A stretch of 64,000 nt of DNA from Anagrus nilaparvatae (Eukaryota > Arthropoda > Insecta > Hymenoptera > Mymaridae), in NCBI GenBank assembly GCA_022575985.1, contig JAKSXM010000014.1:14260001-14324000 (forward strand), given 5' to 3'. Shown here piece by piece: positions 48,057 to 59,428 of this stretch. The notes below the pieces were generated by a model. That model made no database searches and was not told the DNA's origin. It saw only the letters and a list, made by a program, of their open reading frames with translations. The translations under genes were made by a program, and so were the position numbers. Position 1 is the stretch's first letter; the number at the start of each line of letters is the position of its first letter.

Positions 48057-49991
48057 CACACCGTGCTTGAACCTACCGGAAAGTTGACCTAAAATGACGA
48101 CAAAATCGGCATGGGCAGAGTTTTAATATATATTTTTTTACGTCGATTCCTTCCTACTAGAAAATCCGAGCTGCTCGTCTGCCCGACTTTCATGGGACCT
48201 ATAATTGCGTATTTTAAGTTTTTTTAAATTAATGACTTAAATTGCAGCCAAAATTTTATTTCTTCATAAAAATAACTTCTATAGGTCTCGAAAATTTTTT
48301 ACAAACCTCACGCTTCCAACAATTCCTTACTCGTCTCTTTTCACTGATCTGTTTTCAAAATATGATAATGTAAAGTCAGAGTCCCAATTTAAGAATTTTT
48401 AAAAAAAGTCATTTTTATCATTATCTTTGTATCAGTATATCTCGGAAACTATTCAATGAAAAGAGCCGAGTAAAAATTTTTTAAGAGATTTAAGCTTATA
48501 GAAAATTTTTGAGACCTATAAAACAAATTTTTATGGATAATTATAATTTTAGCAATAATTTGAAAATTGGTCATTTTAGGCTAAAAATGGGCCTTTAGTT
48601 TATTTACTATAACGATGAAAGAATTAGTGTTAGAAAATTGCGGTTTACGGGGCTTGAAAAGTTACACTTACACGAAAAAAATAAAACTAACCAGAAGTTT
48701 TTTTTGCTGTTGAACCAATGAAAGCCCCTGTGTAATAATGTTCTACTTGCAATGACTTCAAATATTAGAATAGGTTTTCCAAAAATAAAATATTAATTTA
48801 TTGTAATATATAATTTCATTTAGAAAAATTTATTATTATTAATATAGTAAAAATTTTATTTGCCTTTGATGATATATAAAATAATTTCGTCTTTACAAAT
48901 AAAAGTAATTTTTAATTTTATTAACAAAAAAATATTACATTTTATTTTATCTTTTATTAATTTTATTATTCACTAAACTTGTAAGATTTTTGTGCAGTTT
49001 ATAATGGTTTATACCTATACATATGTTTTTTAAAAGTTTTTTTATTTTTTTAAAAATATATTTAATATAGAAAAAGTATTAGACGCTTCAATTATTTAAC
49101 ATAATATTTTTCAAAGGGTACTAAAATACTTTAAATTATTACTATTTTTTATAAAGACAAATTTATTTTATATATAATCAAAAATGCAAATAAAATTTTT
49201 ATTGTATTAATAATAATAAATTTTTCTAAATGAAATTATATATTACAATAAATTAATATTTTATTTATGGAAAACCTATTCTAATATTTGAAGTCATTGC
49301 AAGTAGAACATTATTACACAGGGGCTTTCATTGGTTCAACAGCAAAAAAAACTTCTGGTTAGTTTTATTTTTTTCGTGTAAGTGTAACTTTTCAAGCCCC
49401 GTAAACCGCAATTTTCTAACACTAATTCTTTCATCGCTATAGTAAATAAACTAAAGGCCATTTTTAGCCTAAAATGACCAATTTTCAAATTATTGCTAAA
49501 ATTATAATTATCCATAAAAATTTGTTTTATAGGTCTCAAAAATTTTCTATAAGCTTAAATCTCTTAAAAAATTTTTACTCGGCTCTTTTCATTGAATAGT
49601 TTCCGAGATATAGTTTTACAAAGATAATGATAAAAATGACTTTTTTTAAAAATTCTTAAATTGGGACTCTGACTTTAAATTATCATATTTTGAAAACAGA
49701 TCAATGAAAAGAGACGAGTAAGGAATTGTTGGAAGCGTGAGGCTTGTAAAAAATTTTCGAGACCTGTAGAAGTTATTTTTATGAAGAAATAAAATTTTGG
49801 TGGCCATTTAAGTCATTAATTAAAAAAAACTTAAAATATGCAATTATAGGTCCCATGAAAGTCGGGCAGACGAGCAGCTCGGATTTTCTAGTAGAAAGGA
49901 ATCGACGTAAAAAAATATATATTAAAATTCTGCCCAAGCCGATTTTGTCGTCATTTTAGGTCAACTTTCCGGTACGTTCAAGCACGGTGTG
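48057..49991. mobile_element. 1.9-kb foldback element with inverted arms of about 800 bp
   Basis: The left end is CACACCGTGCTTGAAC and the right end its reverse complement. ATAA flanks both sides (48053-48056 and 49992-49995). The arms (about 48057-48862 and 49186-49991) are nearly identical when reversed, leaving a loop of about 320 bp. There is no transposase frame; the 67-codon frame repeated on the arms is incidental. Very long, well-matched arms suggest recent formation or ongoing gene conversion. Confidence 0.88.
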
Positions 49992-50300
49992 ATAAATCTA
50001 TGATAAAATAAGATATTTGAATAAATGAGAAATCGACTTTTCCAGTGCAAAGATGTTTATTATAAATATTGTTCCCAACGTTTCGAGTCTTTATAAGACT
50101 CCTTTTTGTTGGGAACAATATTTATATAAAACATCTTTACTCTGGAAAAGTCGATTTCTCATTTATTCAACTATTAAATCCATACCTGACGTAAAAGAAT
50201 CAACAAAATAAGTTTTTTTATTTTTTTAAATATTTAAACATTTTTTAATTTATGAATATTATTTTTAAAAAAAAATTAAGGACAGTGATGGACTATTTTA
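49992..50300. other. Short noncoding stretch with a small inverted repeat
   Basis: 'aaatgagaaatcgacttttcc' near 50023 pairs with 'gaaaagtcgatttctcattt' near 50144, and the inner parts ('tttataagactc', 'gttgggaaca') also pair. It is probably another small foldback element, about 140 bp. Confidence 0.5.
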
Positions 50301-50770
50301 TACGGCTCCTGTATTGGATTTTGCCGTATGGATTTTCATACGGCAAAAATCAATACGGGGCCGTATAAAATGGTCCATTATTACGGCATATTTTATACGG
50401 TTCCCGTATTGTATTTTGCCGTATGGATTTTCATACGGCAAAAGTCAATACGGGAGCCGTATAAATTGGTCCATTAATACGGCATATTTTGTACGGTTCC
50501 CGTATTGACTTTTGCCGTATGAAAATCTATACGGCAAAATCCAATACGGGACCCGTATAAAATAGTCCATTAATACGGCATATTCTGTACGGCTCCCGTA
50601 TTGACTTTTCCCGTATGGATTTTCATACGGCTGAAGTATATACGGGATCCGTTTGAAATTTGCCGTATTCATTGGCTAATTTATACGGCTACCGTATGCA
50701 GTTTGCCGTATATACGGCTGATTACATCTTGTACCCGTTCACCGTATGCCGTATATACGGATAACAGCGT
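50301..50770. repeat. 96-bp tandem array in which each unit is a palindrome
   Basis: Units start at about 50301, 50396, 50492 and 50588, with a partial one at 50683. Each contains about 65 bp that reads nearly the same on both strands: TACGGCTCCCGTATTGACTT, then a TGCCGTATGGATTTTCATACGGCA centre (in one unit shortened), then the complement. Joining sequence is 'ggtccattaatacggcatat'. The degenerate right end keeps the CCGTATACGG words. Confidence 0.92.
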
Positions 50771-50793
50771 GTTACAGTATCCCAGCTCTGGTC

Positions 50794-51781
50794 AAATCAC
50801 GGGGGGCAGGGGGTCGTATTGTTTGTGGCTACCAACAGACTTGGTCTACTATAGGTTTTTTGGGTCACTGAACACGAAAATCGGGGTTTTTTCTATGAGA
50901 AATTGGGGCTTGACCCTTAAGTTTGCCAAAACTACCCCGAAAAAGGGCATTTTCGCTGTATTCACTCTAAGCATTTGAAATTTGGTCTAATAAGATTTTT
51001 TGAGCCGCTGATCACAAAAATCGATGTCTTTTCAATTATGTCTTTACCCTTAAATTAGCCTAAACTACCCCTAAATGGGGCACTTTCACTATATTCGTTC
51101 TAGCCTTCTAAGATTTGGTCTAATAGGGTTTTTTAAGTCGCTGATCACAATAAACAGCCCTTGAAGGGTTATTTTAAAACATAATAAAAATTTTGTTTAA
51201 TGCAAAAAAAATTTTTTTTTATTTAAAAAAATTTTTCAAATGATAAAACATTTGCTTACCTTTATTTTATAAATAAGATAATAACTTTCTTACCGACCTT
51301 TTAGACCAAATCTTGAATGGGCTAGAGCGAAAGTAGAGAAAACACCCCTTTTAGGGGTGGTTTTGGCTAATTTAAGGGAGAAGAGTTAAGTTTTAATTGA
51401 AAAGACATCAATTTTTGTGATTAGCGACCCAAAAGACTCTATTAGATCGAATGTTGGAGGGCTAGAGCGAAGTAGTAAAAACACCCATTTTAGATGTATT
51501 TTTGGCCAATTTACGGGTGAAGGGGTAATTTTTCATTGTTATAACTTCAATATTTGTGATCAGTGACCCCAAAAACCCTTATTACACCAAACCTTAAAGG
51601 GCTAGAGCAAAAGTTGCAAAAACACCCCTTTTAAAGGGAGTTTTGGCTAATTTAAGGTTCAAGCCCCAATTTCTCATAGTAAAGACCCCGATTTTCGTGT
51701 TCAGTGACCAAAAAACCTATAGTAGACCAAATCTGGTGGCGGCCACAAACAATCGCCCCCCTCCGTTATTTGACTGGAGAA
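50794..51781. mobile_element. About 1-kb palindromic element with internal tandem units
   Basis: The left end, CTCTGGTCAAATCACGG, pairs with GACTGGAG-type sequence at the right end. Each arm continues with matching 'ggtctactataggttttttg' and 'cactgaacacgaaaatcggg'. Inside each arm, units of about 130 bp recur ('gggctagagcgaaagt', 'acacccctttt', 'tttggctaatttaagg'). The 125-codon frame on the left is incidental. Another member is cut at window position 1. Confidence 0.75.
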
Positions 51782-51899
51782 AAATGTATATTTCATATTA
51801 TTAATTGTAATTTTAAATTTTATTTCTTAATCAGGATAATTTGAATACATTTAGGTTCATACGTAAAACAAATCCGGCTCAAAATAAAATACTAATATA

Positions 51900-53200
51900 A
51901 AAGGTGATTACCGAGGATAAAAATGGACTCTACAGGTAAAAAATGGGTCCCACATGATAAAATAACTACCAACAGATAGAATTAGCTATCCAAGGGGCCC
52001 ATGGGGCCCGATTAGAAAAAAATGAGATCTTGCTGTACAAATCCATTCCCAGAGATAAAAATAGACTATAAGGGTAAAAAATAGGTTCAGCAGCATAAAA
52101 TAAATAACAACTGATAAAGTCGTTCATTCTGGGTCCTATGAGGCCCAATCAGAAAAAAATGAGATCCAGCTGTACAGATCGATCCTCAGGGATGAAAATG
52201 TATTATAAGAATACAGAATCTACCAGGCTTAAACAAATAAAAACTGATAAAATCGTTCATTCTGGGCCCAATCGGTAAAAAATCAAATCCCGCTGTACAA
52301 ATCGATCCCCGGGGATGAAAATGATCTATAAGGGTACAAAATCGGTCCAACAGGATAAAGCAAAGAACAACTGATAAAGTCGTCCATCCTGGGTCCTATT
52401 GGGCCCAATCGGAAAAAAATGAGATCCAGCTGTACAAATCGATCCTCAGGAATGAAAATGTATTATAAGAATACAGAATCTACCAGTATTAAACAAATAA
52501 AAACTGATAAAGTCGTTCATCCTGGGCCCAATCAGGAAAAAATTAAATTCTGATGTATAAATCGATCTTTAGGGATGAAAATAAATTATAGTGGTAAAAA
52601 TGAGTCCAGCCGGATACAATGAATACTAAAGGATAAAATCGGTCATCCTGGGGCCTAATGGGCCCAATCGGGAAAAAATGAAACCCTGATGTATAAATCG
52701 ACCCCCAGAAATTGGCACCATGGGAAAAATGGATCTTGCATGATATAGAATAAATAACATCTGGTAAATTAAGCCACCAAGAGATCTATTGGGCCCAATC
52801 CGTATAATGTAAAATCCTGGTGCCAAAGTTAATCTTTATTGGTGAAAATGATTGACAGGGGTTAAAAATGTGATAACTATGATAGTACCACCAAATAAAA
52901 TCATCCACAGAGTTATCTATTGGATTCAATCGGACTAAAAGAAAATCAACGTACAAAAATACATTTTAGGCGTAAAAATGGATTCCGGGATTAAATAAAT
53001 GGATTCGTTAAAATTAATAAAGAAATTAATATCCAACACCAATGAAGCTCATATTGGGCCCGACCGGGCTAAATTAATATCTTGGTAAAAATAGCTTTCT
53101 GGAGGTATAAAATGTTTCTTACATAATATTATTAGTATCACCGAATATTATCAGTCATCCAGAGACTTACTGGGATACAGTAAAATCCTCTTTAAAAAGT
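51900..53200. repeat. Satellite of about 130 bp with alternating unit lengths
   Basis: About ten units each carry GGGCCCAATCGG or a variant. Landmark positions are roughly 52004, 52141, 52264, 52401, 52524, 52661, 52791, 52922 and 53050. Between 52004 and 52661 the spacing alternates 137, 123, 137, 123, 137, because every other unit has an extra 'gggtcctattgggcc'-like 14 bases. This indicates amplification as a 260-bp dimer. Similarity fades to the right. Confidence 0.85.
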
Positions 53201-53786
53201 TGATTTTGAGGTGCTTAATTTTATTCTTTGTGTACTAAATAAATCATAAATAGTGAAACTAAGGACATCTGGTTAAATCTGCCTATAATCGTAAAATAAA
53301 GCTTTTGCACTAAAATAAAAATTTGATTCTAATGCTGGAATTAGATTATAAAAATTTATTTTATTAGATTGAAAGTAGATTTCGATGCATAAAAACTTTC
53401 AAGATACGAAAGTATCTCGCCCAAAAATAGTATATAAAGCAGGATTCAAAATAATTTTATGACAACTTAAATACTTAACCTGAAAGAATAATCAAATTAT
53501 TATATTTAAAAAATTTTTTGTACTCTCACTGATAGTCGTCTGATAAATATTTATTAAAATATAAAATAAATATTAAAAATTTATTTTAAGTAATTATTCA
53601 TTAAAATATAATCTTATAGGCTTACATTGGTACAGAGAATAATATATACAGTATTATACAATTAAATAAATTTTGCAGGTTAGGACCTACTGCAACTTTT
53701 TTAATTCCCTTTTTTGGTATTCAAGATTCTAAAAAATATTTAAATTTTATTTTGAAATTCAATTTTATTCACATAATATAAATGGA
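53201..53786. other. Noncoding stretch
   Basis: A+T-rich. No exon or delimited element was recognised. Confidence 0.4.
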
Positions 53787-54719
53787 AATTATTATTTATT
53801 TATTTATTTATTTAATATTTTCATACATGTGAAAATTTAACGGGTATGTACTACCCTTTACAGTTGTAAATATACATTTTGATTGGTCTAGTTGTACTTT
53901 ATTTGAACTAAAACTATATTAAAATTTAAGTTTAAAAGCTATAAAATAAACATATAATAAATTAATTAAATTTTATATTATATACATTTGATTTATATTC
54001 ATAAAATAAATAAACAATTAATGTACAAGTTAGTTTAATTCAATAAATATAAGAAAATCTAGATCAAAATGCATTATTCAATATTTTTTACTGTACATGG
54101 TTTGTAATCTAAACTTTAGAGCGTTTCTGTCGTTCATCAGATTCTGGTCATCTTTGGAAAGACCGTTCCAAAGACGTCTGAATCTGTAGGATGGAGAGTT
54201 AAAAATTTTATCATTTGTAGTTCCGATTTCTTTAAAATGTCTTTGGGATCTTAAGCTGTAATCTAATTTTCTGAGTTCAAATTTATTCTTTAAATTATCG
54301 TCAACAGCCCTTCCCGATATTATGTCAGAAAAAATTAACAAGTCATTTATTAGATGATAGGATTTTATTGTATATAAATTAGCCAAATTAGAAACTCTAG
54401 AATAATCATGATCTGCATAGTTCATGTTTATTCCACATTTAAATGATAAATATCTTAAAAAACGTTTATTTACGTAATCAAGCTCCTTAAAGTCAACCTC
54501 AAAGTTAGGAGACCATATTACCGATCCAAACATAAAATTTGGAAGAACTAGGGTCTTGTATAAATATAGAGTGGTATTAAATGAAAAATTTTTAGTAATA
54601 CGCTTTATAAATCCCAAGGTTTGCAAGGATTTTGACTTTACAGACCTTATATGTTCACGAAAACACCAACTAGAATTCACCAAGACTCCCAGAAATTTAT
54701 CTTTAAAGAATTTAACGTT
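53787..54719 (-). pseudogene. 5'-truncated jockey-like reverse transcriptase fragment
   Basis: The minus-strand frame from about 54713 to 54078 (some 212 codons) encodes the end of a non-LTR reverse transcriptase. It starts at 'KFLGVLVNSSWCFREHI', the LGV block, and passes 'LVLPNFMFGSVIWSP', the usual 'slv.p.leYg..vW.p' block. It ends with 'YRFRRLWNGLSKDDQNL' before the stop. The 3' UTR runs to a TAAA-type tail at 53787-53818, like the copy at 22934-24004. The palm motif (YADD-type) and everything upstream is lost. This frame is uninterrupted, so the insertion may be younger than the other copy. Confidence 0.8.
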
Positions 54720-54909
54720 CGTTTTTTAGATGAAATTAATTTTTAAGAATTTAGCGATGATTAATCGAACCAAGAAATCAATTTTTGATTTATATAACTT
54801 TCTATAAATTAAAAATTTAATTTCTCGTATATTAAAATTTTTTAAAAATTAATATTTGATATAATGATTTGAATAAGTCGTTTAACTAAATACTACATGT
54901 TAGGTTTAA
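54720..54909. other. Short noncoding stretch ending at a TTAA target site
   Basis: No coding or RNA signal was seen. Confidence 0.4.
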
Positions 54910-55619
54910 GGTAGGGGATCGAATTGGATTTTTTCAAAATTTAAAAAAATTTTTTTTCCAAATCTTTATACCTTCAAAAATCCACTCCTAAAATATTTAG
55001 GCAAAATTCTGCTTTATAACGATGTTACACTACTTTAAAGGAGCGAAATATTAAAGAAATAATACAAAAAAAAATTTTCAAACGCGATTATCTCCAAACT
55101 ACCTTTTTTCAATCTGTGGATAGTTAATCTCCGGATTGGCTGGTCCAATTTTCAAAAACTTAATTGCGTTTACTTTATTAAAGTATATTACAGAACAATT
55201 CACCATAAAATTATAAAAAAATTAATTTAAATCAGCCTTTACCAAGCGTAATAGGGTAAAAAAAACGTCCATTTTAAAAAATTTTTTTCCGGCTAACCCA
55301 TTTTTTCATTTTTCAGGTTTTGTTTCTATTTTAGGTAAATTGTTTTGTGGGACTCATCACTTATTAAGAATCTTTTTGATTTTTTTGTCTCAGACATGCC
55401 AATCCTGAGATTAACTATCCGCAAAGGACCGAATGGATTTTCAGCACCTGTACTTTGGTGCCCTCTATAAATACAACTAATTAGAAAAATTTTTTTTTAT
55501 GTATATAAGTACCTCGTTAATGCATAAAAAAAATTTTAAACTTATAACTAATAAGGGGGCTGAGAAATTAAATAAAGAAAAATCTCTTCAAAAACGCCTT
55601 TGCAATTCGATCCCCTACC
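54910..55619. mobile_element. 710-bp non-autonomous element with TTAA duplication
   Basis: GGTAGGGGATCGAATTG at the left pairs with CAATTCGATCCCCTACC at the right. TTAA flanks both sides (54906-54909 and 55620-55623). An inner pair, GTTAATCTCCGGATTGGC and GCCAATCCTGAGATTAAC, adds to the foldback. TTAA duplications are known for piggyBac and Kolobok transposons; the ends alone do not decide between them. Confidence 0.8.
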
Positions 55620-56053
55620 TTAATAAAAAAAGAGACGACGAGTTCGTACACCTAACGGTGTTAAGTTATATAAATCAAAAATTGATGTCTTGAATTTAAA
55701 AAATAACGATTGTACTGTGTTTGGTATGTAAAAATATGTTTACAATTTTTAAAGCTCTAGGTGGCTTGGTCACGATTTGGCAGCTGTTATTCTAATTTTG
55801 ATTTTTTTTAAATTCTCAGCCACCCGTTTGCTTTTTATTTTCAGGACGCCTATATTTAAGTAGGTAGTAAAATTTCACGCAAAATCCGAATTTGACCATC
55901 TTTTTTCGGAAAAATCTCAGGAAAAGCCGGAAAATTGGAAAAACTAAAGAAATCTTTCAAATAAAAATTTCTCAAAAAGCGTTACTTTTTTTTTTAATGT
56001 GTTCTCCCATAGTTTTAATGGTGGTTAACTTTTTTTTTGTCCCATTTGCCTTT

Positions 56054-56214
56054 TATTTTGGAACTGCCATTAAAACTAACTAGTGGAGTGGTGGATGAGG
56101 ATGAGGTGGATAAGTTGTGCTTATAACTTTGCCTTTATTATAGAATATGTGTTGCTTAGAACACGGCAAGGCACACACACAACCGGTCGGGCCAGTGATC
56201 GGAGCCGGCGTGCA

Positions 56215-56246
<32 letters not shown>

Positions 56247-57827
56247 TACACATATAATTTATATACATCATTTTCTTAACATTCTCCCCCCTTTAAATTA
56301 ATAAAATTAAACCCTGTAAAAAATAAAATTTTTTAAAATTTATGTACATGCTTTTTAATAAATAAATAAATAAACTATACAATAACACAGGAAAATTTAT
56401 AAGTTATATTACATACAAATATGAGAGAGTCATATAACAATTTTTTAAATATATATTATTAATTTAATTTTTGATTTTAATCTGACTCATTATTTAGACT
56501 ATTAATTAAAATTAATTTTTGTATTGGTCTGATTAATGTTGAAGAATTAAATTGCTACGTCATTTGAGACTTCTTAAATTTTATTGAAATAAAATTGGGT
56601 TAAATCTCATTACATGACTAACGAAAACTTTATAATTTTATTTCATCCTAATTAATTATATATTGCGGTTTGGCGTCCCTCCCCGCTTAAATTTTGCATT
56701 ACAGATTGAAAATTATAAGTTTAGAGTAAGAAGAAATTTAGGCTACTATTTTCATCAACCTCACACCGCTATCCTATCTATAAAGAGAATACAGATTAGC
56801 AAATATATTGAAAAAGTGGAAAACAAATAAGAAGAATTATGAAAGAATTTAATTTGTAGTTGACACCCACCACTCTCCTATCTTTAAACTAGAATACGGA
56901 TTTAACGAGTTAAGGTCGAGAAGTGTCATACTAAAATAATAGAATATATTTTTTAATTTGAGAAAACATTAATTGAAGTTCTCGAAAGAATTTTAATTTG
57001 ACCTCGCTTGCAAAAACCAGGATCAGCCAGAGTTAAGTTAGAAATATGCGCCAAATTTTTAGTTTTTGGATCCGCGGTTGGTGAATAAGAATATACTTTA
57101 GATTGTAAATAGGCATGGTACTTTTATGTATAGTCATATTTACCACCTATACCTGAAATAAGTAGGCTATTTGCCGTATGATTTGTACATAGCCTTCTAC
57201 ATAACGACGGACTAATGAATGAAGCTTGGGACGCTTGGTCTACCAAGGCTCGAGCAAAAAATTCATGGCCATCCTCATTTACCACCCTAATGACTGCTGT
57301 TGACAATAAAGTTTGAGAAGGAGAATTAATAAAATTTACTGACGTAATATGTGAACTAGAAGCAGTTTGTGTCACAGATGAATTTGAGTTTGGGCCTGAA
57401 TCTGAATTATTAATATATGTATCTTGAGTTCTTTGATTGATAGATTTTACAAAATTATCATAATGTAAAGAGGTAAGTTGTTTCTTTTTACAGATATTGC
57501 AATAAAATCTGGATTTACATTTAGAAGAAGCATGGTTCCCAAGACAATTGCAACATCTGGGGAAAGATTTTACACACTCATATCTCGCTTGAGGAGACAT
57601 TTTAATGAAATTAGGACATTTATTAAGATAATGATTGTTTTTACACATGGAACATTCTACTATTTTATTTTCTTTGTCTTTAGTTTGAACATGCAAGATA
57701 TTAGCTTGGGATTTTTAAATCTAAATTATCGACCCAACTCGGGCAAGTGGTCGGAGCCGGCGTGCATATTTACTCTCTCTCTCTCTTTTACCTACACATA
57801 TAATTTATATAAATCATTTTCTTAACA
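56054..57827 (-). mobile_element. Internally deleted BEL/Pao LTR retrotransposon
   Basis: It reads on the minus strand. The 3' LTR is 56281-56054 (starts TGTTAAGAAAATGATG; AATAAA near 56141), preceded by a polypurine tract AAAGGGGGGAGAA at 56282-56294. The matching 5' LTR start is at 57827 (TGTTAAGAAAATGATT), but homology stops after about 90 bp, inside 'ccggcgtgca...gcccga', and joins gag sequence, so the rest of that LTR and the primer site are lost. CCTTT flanks both sides (56049-56053 and 57828-57832), a 5-bp duplication as is usual for this group. RT and integrase are absent. A CT microsatellite lies in each LTR. Confidence 0.8.
57124..57696 (-). CDS. BEL/Pao Gag zinc knuckles and start of protease (remnant)
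   Basis: 190 codons; the frame is open a few codons further upstream and starts here at TTG, so the true start was deleted. Two knuckles of the BEL type C-x2-C-x3-H-x4-C lie at residues 15-27 and 48-60, and a third C-x2-C...H motif at 66-78. 'FFARALVDQASQASFISPSL' (147-166) is the aspartic protease active-site region, with Asp153 kept but D-S/T-G changed to D-Q-A. A stop follows soon after, so the protease is truncated. Parent element: 56054-57827. This copy cannot be functional. Confidence 0.8.
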   Translation of the reverse strand: MHVQTKDKENKIVECSMCKNNHYLNKCPNFIKMSPQARYECVKSFPRCCNCLGNHASSKCKSRFYCNICKKKQLTSLHYDNFVKSINQRTQDTYINNSDSGPNSNSSVTQTASSSHITSVNFINSPSQTLLSTAVIRVVNEDGHEFFARALVDQASQASFISPSLCRRLCTNHTANSLLISGIGGKYDYT

Positions 57828-58772
57828 CCTTTTAAGTACTTAAAAACCCATTTTACGATCAAAAAATAGAATTTGAAATTTTGCATTTTCTGAATTTTCC
57901 GATTTTATCGGTTTTCCTAACAGAAAATGAAATATAATGAAAAATATCTGACTTGATTTTTGGATTTCTCGTAATATTTTATTTTGATAACCCTTCTGGT
58001 TAAAATTTAAGAGTAAAATTATAAAAAGAAACTAAAATCAAATGAATAAATAGAATAAAAAAATAGCATAATTTAATTATTTTTTTATTTTATCTTAAAT
58101 TTTTTGGAAATAAAACTTTTGGATTTTGTAATTTTCTTAACCAATTATTTCCAGAGAATAGATATTGTAAGGAATCGTAAGGAATTAAAAAAGAAAATAA
58201 AACATTTAAAAAAATTTTTATTAAAATAAATTAAATAAGTTAATTAAAACTTTTTTTGAGATGTACTGTTTATTTTATTTTTGGTTAGGAAAACCGAGAA
58301 AATCGGAAAATTCACAAAATGGAAAATTTTCAAATTACATTACTTGAGCTTAAAATGGGTTTTCAAGTATTTAAAAGGCAAATGGGAAATAATGGGGTTT
58401 ACCACCATGAAAAGTATGGAACACATTAAAAAAAAAAAAAGTGACGCTTTTTAAGAATTTTGTATTTAAAAGTTTTCTTTATTTTTTCCAATTTTCCGGC
58501 TTTTCCTAAGGTTTTTCCGAAAAAATATGGTCAGGTTCGGATTAGGCGGGAAATTTTGCATCCTACCTTTATATAGAAAATATTTTTTAGGCTTATTTAG
58601 GGCGTCCAGAAAATAAAAAGCAAATGGGTGGCTGAGAATTCGTAAAAAATCAAAATTGGAAAAACAGCTGCCAAATCGCAATCAAGCCACCTAGAGCCTT
58701 AAAAATTTTCCAGTAACCGTATTTTTACGTACCAAATACAGTGAAATTGGTATTTTTTAAATTCAAAACATC

Positions 58773-59111
58773 GACCTCAGACTTGGGAAAAAATAGCTAA
58801 AAACTACTGACATAACATGCAATAAATAATTCTAAATATATGAACCGAAGTGTTTTCAAAACATTTGTGAATTAAAAACTGACTTTACCCACAAGTAAAC
58901 ATATATAATATCAATAATACTATATTTTTAGAAAATAAATTAAAAACAACAAATATTATATGTCAAATGTATTTATTAATGAAATTTCTAATAATTTAAT
59001 AATTATATTTTCAAGTTATCAAATATTTCAACAAATCAAATTGGTTTAAAAAAAATTTTACATTCTTGCAAAAGTAATTATCAACTATATTAAAAAAAAA
59101 AAAAAATACAG
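58773..59111. other. Noncoding flank of the R1-clade insertion
   Basis: A+T-rich, ending with an A-run and 'tacagtgac' just before the poly(T). It shows no similarity to the 28S rDNA site used by classical R1 elements and no TTAGG telomere repeats. Confidence 0.55.
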
Positions 59112-59112
59112 T

Positions 59113-59148
<36 letters not shown>

Positions 59149-59428
59149 GGAAATATGTGAATCTTACATCAGCCATGGAGTGTTTGCGGGCCTTAAAGAC
59201 CCGCAAATTTCCATGACCGCCCAGTTGCACAAAGTGCACAACTGGGAGACCACCGACGAACGCGGTCGCCGGCTACGCCCCAGATTCTTACTGGATAAAC
59301 ACACTTTAAACCCCCTGCGCTTGTTTGTCCCAAACCGGAACTCCCTTTTCAGGTATAACTTCAGTTTGGGACGCGCAGCCTAGGCAACTGGCCGCTGCCT
59401 TCCCCCTGCCTAGTGACAGGAGAGCAAT
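59112..59428 (-). other. 3' UTR with two hairpins and poly(A) tail
   Basis: On the plus strand, TTTGCGGG (59183-59190) pairs with CCCGCAAA (59200-59207), and CCCAGTTG-CAC (59220-59230) pairs with GTG-CAACTGGG-type sequence (to 59246) with a two-base bulge. These sit just inside the poly(A) tail. Such 3' structures are often what the element's own reverse transcriptase recognises; that role is inferred here. Confidence 0.7.

Larger units (their letters stand above)
55684..58772. mobile_element. Foldback element split by a BEL/Pao insertion
   Basis: The left arm (55684-56053, resuming at 57828 to about 57960) pairs with the right arm (about 58290-58772). Matching parts include 'gatgt...tgaatttaaaaaata', the block around 'aggtggctt', 'ggaaaagccggaaaattgga' and 'ttccgattttatcggttttcctaac'. 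Removing the insertion leaves an element of about 1.3 kb. The outer target duplication is not clear. Confidence 0.75.

Noticed and set aside
50301..50770. Possible CRISPR array
   Set aside because: Units are contiguous and wholly repetitive, with no unique spacers, in a eukaryotic setting.
59112..59146. R1 inserted in 28S rDNA
   Set aside because: The adjoining sequence is A+T-rich repeat DNA with no 28S match.
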